From contig DATGKW010000090.1 in the NCBI GenBank assembly GCA_035294465.1, forward strand, positions 1 to 15,933: a stretch of 15,933 nucleotides of DNA, in the 5' to 3' direction. Position numbers and translations under genes: made by a program. Under the pieces are notes generated by a model. The model saw only the letters and a list, made by a program, of their open reading frames with translations. It was not told the origin of the DNA and searched no databases. Source of the stretch: Paraktedonobacter sp035294465. Its GTDB lineage: Bacteria > Chloroflexota > Ktedonobacteria > Ktedonobacterales > Ktedonobacteraceae. Of the stretch, positions 6,105 to 14,139 are shown piece by piece; positions within the stretch are counted from its first letter, which is position 1, and every line of letters begins with the position of its first letter.

Positions 6105-8000
6105 ATGACAGATAATTCTACCATCGTGCCCGAACCGCTTAATCCAACCTACGCCTATGTCGGTGCGTTTGTCGATGAGCTCCAGCGCGGCGGCCTGCGT
6201 CACGCGGTGATCTGTCCTGGCTCACGCTCGACGCCGCTGGCCATGACGCTCGCAGCGATCCCCACCATCCGTACCTGGATGCACATTGATGAACGTTCAG
6301 CAGCCTTCTTTGCCCTGGGCCTAGCAAAACGACTTGATCAACCGGTTGCTCTGCTCTGCACCTCCGGCACGGCCGCCGCAAATTTCTTGCCTGCTATCGT
6401 CGAAGCTCATCTGACTCATGTGCCGCTGCTGGTGCTCACCGCCGACCGCCCGCCGGAACTGCGCGAGTGCGGTGCGCCCCAGGCCATTGATCAGAATCGC
6501 CTCTACGGAACACATGCCAAGTGGTTCATGGAAGTTGCGCTGCCCGAAGCGAGCAATGAGGCCCTGCGCTATATCCGCACAATCGCCTGCCGCGCGCTGG
6601 CTCAGACGCGCGCCATACCTGCTGGACCGGTACACCTCAATCTGCCATTTCGCGAACCGCTAACGCCTGCTCCTATCCCCGGCCAACCGTTGCCTCCAAT
6701 CTCAGAACGGGATCCCCTGGCCTGGCAGGGGCGACCTGAGAACCAACCCTATACGACAGTACACATGCGGAAAGACATCGGCGCGGAGCACATGCTTCGG
6801 GAACTGGTGGAAGAGATCGGCAACAGCCCGCGTGGATTAATTATCGTTGGACCACAGACCGATCCTGAGTTATTTGACCCGCTACTCCAAATCGGTGACG
6901 AAACCGGCTACCCCATCCTGGCCGATCCGCTCTCGCAGATGCGCAGGGGAATGAGCAATCAGTATCACCCGGTAATTTCCAGCTACGATGCGTTCCTGCG
7001 CAACGAACAGTTCTGCGAACATTATGCACCGCAGCTTGTCTTGCGCTTTGGGGCTATGCCAACCTCCAAGCCGCTTCTGCTCTATTTGAAGCGACACGCC
7101 GCTACATGCAAACAGATACTCATCGATGCCCATTACGGCTGGGAAGAGCCAACGCAGCTTGCCGCGCAGTTTTTCTATAGTGGAGCGAAAACCTTCTGCG
7201 CAGAGCTTACCACTACGCTTAATCACCTTCTGGACAATTCAATCGATAGGCCGCGCCGGTCCTCTCTCAAATACAACGATAGAATAATGCAAGCCGGGCG
7301 GGCAGCATGGACAAACGCGTGGATGGAAACCGATCAGATCACACGCCAGGCGCTCTCTACCGCTATCAACGACCTGCCGGCTCTCTTCGAGGGCCGTGTC
7401 TTCATTGAACTGGCGGAATTACTGCCTGTCCCTTCGCTGCTATATGTTGGCAACAGTATGCCCGTGCGCGACATGGATACCTTCTTCTGGCCGCCAGCAC
7501 ACGCGCCCTATTGCCTGGGCAACCGGGGGGCCAATGGGATCGATGGCGTGATCTCCAGCGCACTGGGTGCCAGCGCCGCAGGAGGGTCAGAGAAGCCGGC
7601 CGTTCTGGTGGTTGGTGATCTCTCGTTCTTTCACGATCTCAACGGCCTGCTCGCGGCGCGTCTGCACAAACTGGACCTGGTGATCATCCTGATACATAAC
7701 GATGGTGGCGGGATCTTCTCGTTTTTGCCCCAGGCCGCTTATTCCGAACATTTTGAGCAGCTTTTCGGCACGCCAACTGGCCTGGATTTCCGCCCGGCGG
7801 TTGAGATGTACGGAGGCACCTTCCGGCGTATTGCCGATTGGGAAACTTTCCGGCGCGCGTTGCAAGTAGGTCTGGCCGAAGGCGGCCTGCATGTGATCGA
7901 GGTGCCAACGGATCGGGCCAGCAATGTCGCGATGCACCGCCAACTCTGGCGGGCAGTTAATCAAGCGTTGACAGCAGCCGGCATACTGGTGAGGAGCTAG
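6105..8000 (+). CDS. menD: 2-succinyl-5-enolpyruvyl-6-hydroxy-3-cyclohexene-1-carboxylate synthase
   Basis: Thiamine-diphosphate enzyme that joins isochorismate with 2-oxoglutarate (losing CO2 and pyruvate stays attached) to give SEPHCHC. The N-terminal Pyr domain has CPGSRSTPLA (37-46) and the catalytic glutamate in HIDERSAAFF (Glu63). CTSGTA..NFLPA..EA follows. The C-terminal PP domain has the cofactor motif GDLSFFHDLNGL starting at Gly504-Asp505 and ending in NDGGGIF at Asn532, a spacing normal for the GDx25-30N motif. At 631 residues it is somewhat longer than the E. coli (556) and B. subtilis (580) proteins. The N-terminus and the region around 180-260 look a little extended. A purine-rich GAGAGAAG precedes the ATG. 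It lies between menF and menH in the classical order. Confidence 0.98.
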   Translation: MTDNSTIVPEPLNPTYAYVGAFVDELQRGGLRHAVICPGSRSTPLAMTLAAIPTIRTWMHIDERSAAFFALGLAKRLDQPVALLCTSGTAAANFLPAIVEAHLTHVPLLVLTADRPPELRECGAPQAIDQNRLYGTHAKWFMEVALPEASNEALRYIRTIACRALAQTRAIPAGPVHLNLPFREPLTPAPIPGQPLPPISERDPLAWQGRPENQPYTTVHMRKDIGAEHMLRELVEEIGNSPRGLIIVGPQTDPELFDPLLQIGDETGYPILADPLSQMRRGMSNQYHPVISSYDAFLRNEQFCEHYAPQLVLRFGAMPTSKPLLLYLKRHAATCKQILIDAHYGWEEPTQLAAQFFYSGAKTFCAELTTTLNHLLDNSIDRPRRSSLKYNDRIMQAGRAAWTNAWMETDQITRQALSTAINDLPALFEGRVFIELAELLPVPSLLYVGNSMPVRDMDTFFWPPAHAPYCLGNRGANGIDGVISSALGASAAGGSEKPAVLVVGDLSFFHDLNGLLAARLHKLDLVIILIHNDGGGIFSFLPQAAYSEHFEQLFGTPTGLDFRPAVEMYGGTFRRIADWETFRRALQVGLAEGGLHVIEVPTDRASNVAMHRQLWRAVNQALTAAGILVRS

Positions 8001-8007
8001 CAATAGC

Positions 8008-8844
8008 ATGGAGAAGCAGCGCATAGAGGTCAATGGTGTGCAGATCGGGGTCTTGTTAGGCAGCGAATCACAGGGCTGCCAGCAAACGCTCGTGTTGCTG
8101 CACGGCTTCACCGGTAGCGCCGAAGGCTGGCGGGATCTGTTTCCCTTACTGGAAAGGCCAGGACGCCGGTTGATCGCGCTCGACATGCTGGGCCATGGCC
8201 ATTCCGACGCGCCCGAAGATCCGAGACGCTACAGCATCGAGCATTGCCAGGCTGATATACTTGCAGTGTTGGAGGCCCTGGGGATACGGCCGGGCGAGGC
8301 CATAATGCTTGGATATTCAATGGGAGGACGTATCGCGCTTTACACCGCTTTTTCCGGCTTTTTCCGCGCGCTTATTCTGGAAAGCGCTTCACCCGGGCTG
8401 GCTGATCCCACAGAGCGCGAGCAGCGCCGCTTGAACGACGAGGCCCTGGCCGAACTCATTGAAAATGAAGGGATAGAGACATTCATCGATTTCTGGGAAA
8501 AGCTGCCGCTCTTTGCTAGCCAGCGCAGCCTATCACCGGAGGCCAGAGCTGCATTACGCGCTCAGCGCCTTACCAATCGTGCAAGCGGCCTGGCCAATAG
8601 CCTGCGCGGTGTGGGAACGGGAGTTCAGCCAGCGTTGCAGGAGCGCCTGCCCGCGCTCGACCTGCCCGCGCTCCTGCTGGCAGGTGAACTGGATGATAAG
8701 TTTCGTCAGATCGCCCGGCAGATGGCCGAACGCATACCGCAGGCCCATCTACAGATTGTGCCAGGAGCAGGGCACGCAATTCACCTGGAACAGCCTGCGC
8801 TCTTCGCAGAGCAGGTCAATACGTTTTGCTGCGAGTTATCTTAA
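8008..8844 (+). CDS. menH: 2-succinyl-6-hydroxy-2,4-cyclohexadiene-1-carboxylate synthase (alpha/beta hydrolase)
   Basis: Eliminates pyruvate from the MenD product to give SHCHC. It has an alpha/beta-hydrolase fold: LLHGFTGSAEGW oxyanion region (30-41), ALDMLGHGHSD (57-67), and the nucleophile elbow GYSMGG with Ser104. The acid is in GELDDKF (Asp229), as in the GELDxKF of MenH, and the histidine is in GAGHAIHLEQP (His256). The GELDxKF motif and the position 7 nt after menD separate it from generic hydrolases of the same fold. GAGGAG ends 11 nt upstream of the ATG, overlapping the end of menD, which suggests coupled translation. Length (278) is slightly above the E. coli enzyme (252). Confidence 0.92.
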   Translation: MEKQRIEVNGVQIGVLLGSESQGCQQTLVLLHGFTGSAEGWRDLFPLLERPGRRLIALDMLGHGHSDAPEDPRRYSIEHCQADILAVLEALGIRPGEAIMLGYSMGGRIALYTAFSGFFRALILESASPGLADPTEREQRRLNDEALAELIENEGIETFIDFWEKLPLFASQRSLSPEARAALRAQRLTNRASGLANSLRGVGTGVQPALQERLPALDLPALLLAGELDDKFRQIARQMAERIPQAHLQIVPGAGHAIHLEQPALFAEQVNTFCCELS

Positions 8845-8875
8845 TCTTAGACTACCGTAGAACAAGGAGAAAAAA

Positions 8876-9694
8876 ATGCCAGTCACATGGGAAAAGGTGT
8901 GTGATTACACCGACATTATTTTTGAAAAAGCCGAAGGAATCGGCAAGATCACTATCAACCGGCCCGAAGTGCATAACGCCTTCCGTCCTGAGACGCTGAG
9001 TGAAATGATCGATGCGTTTGAGCGCTGCCGTCTTGACGCGGAGATTGGCGTAGTTATCCTGACCGGCGCGGGCGAGCGGGCCTTCTGCTCCGGTGGGGAT
9101 CAGCGCGTGCGTGGTCACGGCGGCTATGTGGGCAAAGATGGCGTGCCGAACCTGAATGCGCTCGACTTGCAGCGCTCGATTAAATATCTGCCCAAGCCGG
9201 TGATTGCTATGGTCGCGGGCTATGCCATCGGCGGCGGCCACGTGCTGCACCTGCTCTGCGACCTGACCATTGCCGCCGACAACGCGCGCTTTGGCCAGGC
9301 TGGTCCCAGGGTAGGCAGCTTTGACGCTGGTTGGGGCTCAACCTATATGGCGCGCGTGGTGGGACACAAGAAGGCGCGCGAGATCTGGTATCTCTGCCGC
9401 CAGTACACCGCCCAGGAAGCCCTGGACATGGGCCTGGTCAATACAGTCGTGCCCCTGGCCGAACTGGAAGAGACAACCATCCAGTGGTGCCGGGAGCTTC
9501 TGGAAAAAAGTCCGACTGCCCTGCGCTTCCTCAAAGCGGCCTTCAACGCCGACACCGACGGCCTGGCAGGCATTCAGCAACTAGCCGGAGACGCAACCAT
9601 GCTCTTCTATATGACCGAAGAGGGCAGAGAGGGCAAAAACGCCTTCCTGGAGAAGCGCAAACCCGACTTCTCCCGCTTCCCGCGCCTGCCGTAA
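8876..9694 (+). CDS. menB: 1,4-dihydroxy-2-naphthoyl-CoA synthase, type I (bicarbonate-dependent pattern)
   Basis: Crotonase-fold enzyme that closes the second ring of o-succinylbenzoyl-CoA to 1,4-dihydroxy-2-naphthoyl-CoA. Seen: INRPEVHNAF (27-36), AFCSGGDQ (69-76), the oxyanion-hole block GYAIGGGHVLHLLCDLTIAAD (115-135) and FGQAGPRVGSFDAGWG (139-154). Gly143 replaces the aspartate found in type II enzymes, so the protein should use bicarbonate as base, as in E. coli. Asp150 and the C-terminal MLFYMTEEG tyrosine are kept. Similarity to known MenB continues to the C-terminus, ending RKPDFSRFPRLP. AAGGAG lies 7 nt before the ATG, the best ribosome binding site in the operon. The gene is 31 nt after menH. 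Confidence 0.98.
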   Translation: MPVTWEKVCDYTDIIFEKAEGIGKITINRPEVHNAFRPETLSEMIDAFERCRLDAEIGVVILTGAGERAFCSGGDQRVRGHGGYVGKDGVPNLNALDLQRSIKYLPKPVIAMVAGYAIGGGHVLHLLCDLTIAADNARFGQAGPRVGSFDAGWGSTYMARVVGHKKAREIWYLCRQYTAQEALDMGLVNTVVPLAELEETTIQWCRELLEKSPTALRFLKAAFNADTDGLAGIQQLAGDATMLFYMTEEGREGKNAFLEKRKPDFSRFPRLP

Positions 9695-9710
9695 AAAAGA
9701 GAAGGCAGCG

Positions 9711-10868
9711 ATGAAACTGATCGATCTCACGTGGACGCTCTATCGTCTCCCATTTCGCGCCGCGTTCCGCACGGCTCATGGGACGCTCAGTCATCGCTCC
9801 GGCGCGATTGTAACCATACGCACCGATAGCGGCCACGTGGGAAACGGCGAGGTCGCGCCGCTGCCCACGCAGAGTGGGAGAAGCCTGGACGAGACGTTGA
9901 ACGTGCTGCCCGGCCTTGCGCGAGAGTTACGAGGGCGAGAAGTGGCCGCGATCCTGCGCTTTCTGGAGACGCAGAACGAGCGCCTGCCTTCCGCCTTGCT
10001 CTGCGGGCTGGAAACCGCGCTGCTCGATGCCGCCGGGCAGGCTGACGGCCAGAGCATTGCCCGGCTCCTGACAAGCGGCTATCCAGGCGAAGAGAAACGC
10101 CTGCCAACCCCACTGCGCGCCGAAGTTCCGGTGTACGCGCTGATCGGGGGCGAGACGGCTGAGAGAACAATCGAAAGGGCGCGGGCAGCGCTCGACGCCG
10201 GCTACACCAGCTTTAAGTTGAAGCTAACCGACCCTTCTGATGCAGAAATCGAGCGCGTGGCCGCGATCCGTGCCTCGTTTGGCTCCGGGCCGCGCCTGCG
10301 CCTGGACGCCAATGAAAGCTGGAACCTGTCACAAGCGATACGCATGCTCGACAGGTACGCGGCCTACGATATCGAGTATATCGAGCAGCCTCTACCAGCA
10401 AGCGAGCTGGACCAGATGGCCTGGCTGCGTCGTCATTCTCCTATTCCCATCGCCGCCGACGAAGCGCTGACCGGCCTGGCCAGCGCGCAGCGCATCCTGG
10501 ACGCACGCGCCGCCGACTTGTTGATTCTCAAACCGCAACTGGCCGGAGGTCTACAAGCATGCCGCCAGATTATTCGCGAGACCAGCGAACGCGGCGCAGC
10601 CTGCGTGATTACCAGCACTCTGGAGGCTGGCATCGGGGTCGCTGCCGCCCTGCATCTCGCCGCTGCCTCTCCTGAGATCACGCTTCCTTGCGGGCTGGCC
10701 ACGCTTGATCTATTAGAAGATGATCTGCTACAAGAAGGTCTGCCGGTCGAGCAGGGCCATTTACGGGTTCCGCCGGGTCCCGGCCTTGGTGTAGAATTGG
10801 ATAAGAGCACGTCCTTCTTATCAGGGAACGATACAACAGGAGGGTCCATTGCCCAGACGCATACTTGA
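9711..10868 (+). CDS. menC: o-Succinylbenzoate synthase (enolase superfamily)
   Basis: Dehydrates SHCHC to o-succinylbenzoate. Enolase-superfamily residues are all in place: the KLKL pair (Lys169/Lys171, catalytic), metal ligands Asp199 in LDANES, Glu225 in IEQP and Asp250 in ADEA, and Lys274 in LILKPQLAGG. The capping domain spans residues 1-125. Some relatives are dipeptide epimerases or N-acylamino-acid racemases, but the operon position makes OSBS the natural role. The last ~20 residues (from about 365) extend beyond the usual C-terminus and are polar and low in conservation. Their codons overlap the start of the exonuclease gene by 20 nt. Start ATG is 16 nt after menB, with AGAAGG upstream. 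Confidence 0.93.
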   Translation: MKLIDLTWTLYRLPFRAAFRTAHGTLSHRSGAIVTIRTDSGHVGNGEVAPLPTQSGRSLDETLNVLPGLARELRGREVAAILRFLETQNERLPSALLCGLETALLDAAGQADGQSIARLLTSGYPGEEKRLPTPLRAEVPVYALIGGETAERTIERARAALDAGYTSFKLKLTDPSDAEIERVAAIRASFGSGPRLRLDANESWNLSQAIRMLDRYAAYDIEYIEQPLPASELDQMAWLRRHSPIPIAADEALTGLASAQRILDARAADLLILKPQLAGGLQACRQIIRETSERGAACVITSTLEAGIGVAAALHLAAASPEITLPCGLATLDLLEDDLLQEGLPVEQGHLRVPPGPGLGVELDKSTSFLSGNDTTGGSIAQTHT

Positions 10869-11418
10869 TCAGGTCCTCATCGTCGATATCGAAGCGACCT
10901 GCTGGGAAGGCCCGCCGCCCGATGGCCAGGAGAGCGAGATCATCGAAATAGGTCTCTGCCTGTTCGAAGTTGCTTCCAGGCAACGGCACGACAAGCGCAG
11001 CATTCTGGTTCGCCCCGAGCGCTCCACGGTCAGCCCTTTTTGTACGCAATTGACCGGCCTGACTCAGAAGCAGGTTGAGCAAGGTATCTCTTTTGCCGAA
11101 GCGTGTACGCTCCTGCGAAACGATTACCATTCGCATCTACGTGCATGGGCAAGTTATGGGGATTCTGATCGCTTGCGCTTTGAACGGCAGTGTCGCGCGC
11201 AGCAGATCGCTTATCCCTTTGCCCCCAGGCATATCAATATCAAGCTTCTCTTTGCCCTGGCTTATGCCCTGCCCAAAGAGGTCGGCATGGCACACGCGCT
11301 GCACATTCTGGGCATCCCTCTGGAAGGAACACACCACAGCGGCGCCGATGATGCCTGGAATATCGCCGCTATTTTTGCCATCCTCTTGCAAAGAGACCGG
11401 CTCGTCGGACAAAAATAG
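10849..11418 (+). CDS. 3'-5' exonuclease, DEDDh family (ERI-1/KapD-like)
   Basis: Metal-dependent nuclease of the ribonuclease T/ERI-1 type. The DEDD residues are visible: Asp13 and Glu15 in IVDIEATCWEG, EIIEIG (30-35), an aspartate in SYGDSDR (102-108), and the His-Asp pair in HSGADDAWNIA (His163, Asp168). The 189-residue length fits a stand-alone domain. The TTG start at 10849 is supported by AGGAGGG 5 nt upstream; both lie inside the end of menC, so the two are probably translationally coupled. It has no role in menaquinone synthesis and is best seen as a passenger of the operon. Whether it acts on RNA (as ERI-1 relatives do) or DNA cannot be told from the sequence. Confidence 0.87.
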   Translation: MPRRILDQVLIVDIEATCWEGPPPDGQESEIIEIGLCLFEVASRQRHDKRSILVRPERSTVSPFCTQLTGLTQKQVEQGISFAEACTLLRNDYHSHLRAWASYGDSDRLRFERQCRAQQIAYPFAPRHINIKLLFALAYALPKEVGMAHALHILGIPLEGTHHSGADDAWNIAAIFAILLQRDRLVGQK

Positions 11419-11433
11419 TCACCAGGAACAGGA

Positions 11434-11451
11434 GAGAAATCTTTCATGACA
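11434..11451 (+). repeat. 18-nt direct repeat, copy 1 (leader and start of the short frame)
   Basis: GAGAAATCTTTCATGACA here is identical to 12510-12527 at menE. It includes purine-rich ribosome-binding sequence, a 9-nt spacer, the ATG and the second codon. Confidence 0.9.
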
Positions 11452-11595
11452 GAAGGCATCGACATCTCAGTTCCAGAAATATGCTCAGCGAATTGGCTGG
11501 AAAAACTCTTTCAATTCTCTCCTTATTACGCTGCTGCACTTGAGAGAAACCTATTCGCAACAAGGAGGAATCTCTATGTGGCAACGCAAATATGA
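11446..11595 (+). pseudogene. Short frame (49 codons) resembling the 5' end of menE
   Basis: The frame begins MTEGIDI and ends TQI before TGA at 11593-11595, overlapping the next gene's start by 20 nt. Aligned without gaps to MenE, residues 1, 2, 4, 7, 16-18 (Asn-Trp-Leu), 26 and 30 agree. An ATR tripeptide follows in both with a 3-residue offset. Its leader is identical to that of menE over 18 nt. This suggests a diverged duplicate of the menE start left behind by a rearrangement. It could instead be a genuine short leader peptide coupled to the next gene; AGGAG lies about 10 nt before its ATG. The protein match is short, so homology is likely but not certain. Confidence 0.4.
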
Positions 11596-12466
11596 CGTTA
11601 TTCAGGTGGCGCTTGCAAAGCACGGGATCACCCGGTACCGTCTGGCTGAGACTTGTGGTGAAGGATGGATTCTTCCAGGGAGTTCCAGCGGGGATGCCGA
11701 AGCAGAATCGGGAACAGTCGTCACGCCAGACCGTGCCTATCGCTTCTGGCTAGGGTGGGCCAATGGTGACTATACGCTAGGTGAGGAGGATGGTTCCTGG
11801 TACGAACTTACTCCTGAGAATGAGTCGGAAAGCTCCTGGCAGGAAATTCTGCATATTCAGCAGCAGATGCGAGATGATCCCACATTTGGCGCGCGTGAAC
11901 CCCTGGTATTGCCTGCACGTGAGCCTGGTCAGCCGACAGAACGCGAGAAAGCAATTATAGTAGAGTGGCTATGGCCGCGGTTTTTCGATGATTACGATAC
12001 AACCGAGTATGATGGGCCTTTTTTTGAAGTGCTCGATGTACAGAGTGGCGGCCACGACCTGGTTGGTAGTTTGCTGCCCGGCGAAGTGCAGGACATTTCA
12101 GGCATCGTGGTAGTAGCTCAGGGAGCATTTCATTTTCGTCTCTCCTGGATATGGGGACCAGAAAACGACCCGTTTCATCGCAATCCGGGCCATTATTCGT
12201 TAGGAGAAGAAGATGGCTCGTGGCGACCAGTCTTGCGCGAAGAATGCACAGAGGAGCAATGGCAGCGGCTGGAAATGCTTCAGAAGAGTCTAGAGGAAGC
12301 TTTCTCCAAACTGCCACACGCCGATCATCCTACGCGGAGTGATCTTGCTGGGGAAGATGAACAAACCAACGAACTGAGCCCGGCAGAGCGACGGAGGATA
12401 AGAGAGCAGTTGAGAAGCGAGAGCAAGCCGCGTACCCGGCGCGATAGAAGCGAACAAAGAGACTGA
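11576..12466 (+). CDS. Unknown protein built of two related halves
   Basis: I do not recognise the family. The 296-residue protein is soluble, acidic over most of its length, and rich in Trp and Glu. It contains an internal duplication. YRFWLGWANGDYTLGEEDGSW (55-75) and the stretch FHFRLSWIWG...GHYSLGEEDGSW (185-216) share F-x-L-x-W and [YF]-[ST]-LGEEDGSW. Each is followed by Glu-rich sequence ending in a WQ-containing helix with a Gln-rich continuation (88-97, 229-236). The second copy carries an insert of about 12 residues. The C-terminus (270-296) is strongly basic and probably disordered. There is no signal peptide or membrane segment. ATG 11576 has AAGGAGG 6 nt upstream; an ATG 12 codons earlier lacks a site. 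It lies within the men operon between the exonuclease and menE, with no evident tie to the pathway. Confidence 0.8.
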   Translation: MWQRKYDVIQVALAKHGITRYRLAETCGEGWILPGSSSGDAEAESGTVVTPDRAYRFWLGWANGDYTLGEEDGSWYELTPENESESSWQEILHIQQQMRDDPTFGAREPLVLPAREPGQPTEREKAIIVEWLWPRFFDDYDTTEYDGPFFEVLDVQSGGHDLVGSLLPGEVQDISGIVVVAQGAFHFRLSWIWGPENDPFHRNPGHYSLGEEDGSWRPVLREECTEEQWQRLEMLQKSLEEAFSKLPHADHPTRSDLAGEDEQTNELSPAERRRIREQLRSESKPRTRRDRSEQRD

Positions 12467-12509
12467 TAATCGAGCGGGCTGACGGGGTGGAAATCAGCGT
12501 TACCGCGAG

Positions 12510-12527
12510 GAGAAATCTTTCATGACA
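12510..12527 (+). repeat. 18-nt direct repeat, copy 2 (leader and start of menE)
   Basis: Identical to 11434-11451, covering the ribosome binding region, the ATG at 12522 and codon 2 of menE. The copies are 1076 nt apart and bracket the unknown two-domain gene. Confidence 0.9.
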
Positions 12528-14087
12528 TCAGGAAAAAGTATCAGGGACAATACTGTTCTGCTGCCTAACTGGCTAACGCGCTGCGCAGAGAACGCACCAG
12601 CGCATCTGGCCGTGCAGTGTGGAGCAACGCGTTGGAGCTTCGCGGAACTGGCGGAGCAGGTTGATAGATTGGCCCGGCAATTGGCCGTAGCCGGAGTAGG
12701 CGAGGAGAGCCGCGTGGCGCTACTGGCCGCTAACGGGCCGGCCTATGTCGCCTTCGTCCATGCGCTGACTCTCCTGGGCGCTATTCTTGTCCCGCTTAAT
12801 ATACGCCTGACGGTCGATGAGATCTGCTGGCAATTGAGCGATGTACATGCAGCCTTACTGGTGAGCGATGCCAGGATGGCGGATCGTGCCAACGAGATCA
12901 GAGTTGCCCTGCCTGAATTGCCCCAGGCCGTTCTGCAAACCGCCGCGCACGCGCCGGACCAATGCGAGGTCACACTGCTCACACGCCGGGGCGAAACGTA
13001 TCCTGAAGCCGGGATTGTCCCGCATTCGCTGATCGATCTCGACGCGACGCAGGCCATTATGTATACATCGGGCACGACCGGCCGGCCCAAAGGTGCGATT
13101 ATTACCTACGGGATGCAGTGGTGGAACGCGATTGGCTCGGCGCTGAACCTGGGACATCGCCCTGACGATTGCTGGCTGGCTTGCCTGCCGCTTTTCCATA
13201 TCGGCGGCCTCTCAATCTTGATGCGCAGCGTGATCTACGGCATAAGCGTAATCCTGCTGGAGAAGTTCGATGAGTACACGGTCAACCAGGCCATTCAGCA
13301 GGATGGGGTAACGATCATCTCGGTAGTAGCGGTTATGCTGCAGCGTATGCTCACCGCGCTCACCGAAAAAGACCGGCAGGCGCGCTATCCCGCAACCCTG
13401 CGCTGCGTGCTGCTGGGAGGCGGTCCCGCGCCGCGCCCATTGCTAGAACAATGCGCGAGCCTGCATATTCCGGCAGCACAGACCTACGGCCTGACCGAAT
13501 CCTGTTCGCAGGCTGTGACGCTCGCACCCGCCGACGCGCTGCGCAAGCTCGGCTCAGCCGGCCGTCCATTGCTGCCGGTGCGCCTGCGCATCATGCACGA
13601 AAATCAACCTGTGCCGGACGGCGAGCCGGGCGTGATTTACCTGCAAGGCCCCACTATCACGCCTGGATACGCCGACCGGCCCGAAGCAACGGCCGAAGCC
13701 TTTCAGGATGGCTGGTTCTGCACCGGCGACCTGGGCTATCTTGACGAAGACGGCTATCTCTACGTGCTCGACCGGCGCTCCGATCTGATCATCTCCGGTG
13801 GCGAGAACGTCTATCCAGCCGAGGTCGAAAGCGTGCTTCTATCATATCCCGCAGTGGCCGAGGTCGGGGTTTGCGGTCAGGCTGACCTTCGCTGGGGCCA
13901 GGTGCCCGTTGCTTTTGTCAAACTGCACCCCGGTCAGCATACAGACGCCGCAGTTATCCTGGAGCATGCTCGCCAACACCTCGCGGGCTACAAAGTGCCG
14001 CGCGCGATCCATTTTGTTGATGAGCTACCACGCAACTCATCGGGCAAGCTACTGCGTAGAGAGCTACCGCGTTTGCTGCCTTTGTAA
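12522..14087 (+). CDS. menE: o-Succinylbenzoate-CoA ligase
   Basis: Adenylate-forming enzyme that activates o-succinylbenzoate with ATP and CoA to give the MenB substrate. ANL-family motifs are complete: the P-loop YTSGTTGRPKG (181-191), PLFHIGGL (223-230), YGLTES (322-327), the ATP-binding aspartate in WFCTGDLGYLD (398-408), DRRSDLIISGGENVYPAEVE (417-436) and the catalytic lysine Lys509 in PRNSSGKLLRREL. At 521 residues it is of normal length for the family. GAGGAG precedes the ATG. The gene sits 55 nt after the unknown two-domain gene, so it is the only pathway gene displaced from the menFDHBC block. It is the last gene of the operon. Confidence 0.96.
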   Translation: MTSGKSIRDNTVLLPNWLTRCAENAPAHLAVQCGATRWSFAELAEQVDRLARQLAVAGVGEESRVALLAANGPAYVAFVHALTLLGAILVPLNIRLTVDEICWQLSDVHAALLVSDARMADRANEIRVALPELPQAVLQTAAHAPDQCEVTLLTRRGETYPEAGIVPHSLIDLDATQAIMYTSGTTGRPKGAIITYGMQWWNAIGSALNLGHRPDDCWLACLPLFHIGGLSILMRSVIYGISVILLEKFDEYTVNQAIQQDGVTIISVVAVMLQRMLTALTEKDRQARYPATLRCVLLGGGPAPRPLLEQCASLHIPAAQTYGLTESCSQAVTLAPADALRKLGSAGRPLLPVRLRIMHENQPVPDGEPGVIYLQGPTITPGYADRPEATAEAFQDGWFCTGDLGYLDEDGYLYVLDRRSDLIISGGENVYPAEVESVLLSYPAVAEVGVCGQADLRWGQVPVAFVKLHPGQHTDAAVILEHARQHLAGYKVPRAIHFVDELPRNSSGKLLRRELPRLLPL

Positions 14088-14096
14088 CAAATCGGA

Positions 14097-14116
14097 CAGC
14101 CGGCTAGAGCTGGCTG
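14097..14116. terminator. Short GC-rich hairpin between convergent genes
   Basis: CAGCCGGC (14097-14104) pairs with GCTGGCTG (14109-14116), with one G-T wobble and a 4-nt loop, 10 nt after the menE stop. No T-run follows on the plus strand. On the minus strand only a weak ATTTGTT follows. It may end transcription from both sides, but it is not a canonical terminator. Confidence 0.35.
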
Positions 14117-14139
14117 CCCAGGGACTGCTCCAGGAAAAA

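Noticed and set aside
7587..8186. 199-codon minus-strand frame across menD/menH
   Set aside because: It is antisense to two well-identified enzymes; its composition mirrors their codon bias and it shows no domain.
11540..11575. Earlier start (12 codons upstream) for the unknown two-domain protein
   Set aside because: AAGGAGG lies just before the ATG at 11576, while the earlier ATG has no ribosome binding site and its codons include the AAGGAGG itself.
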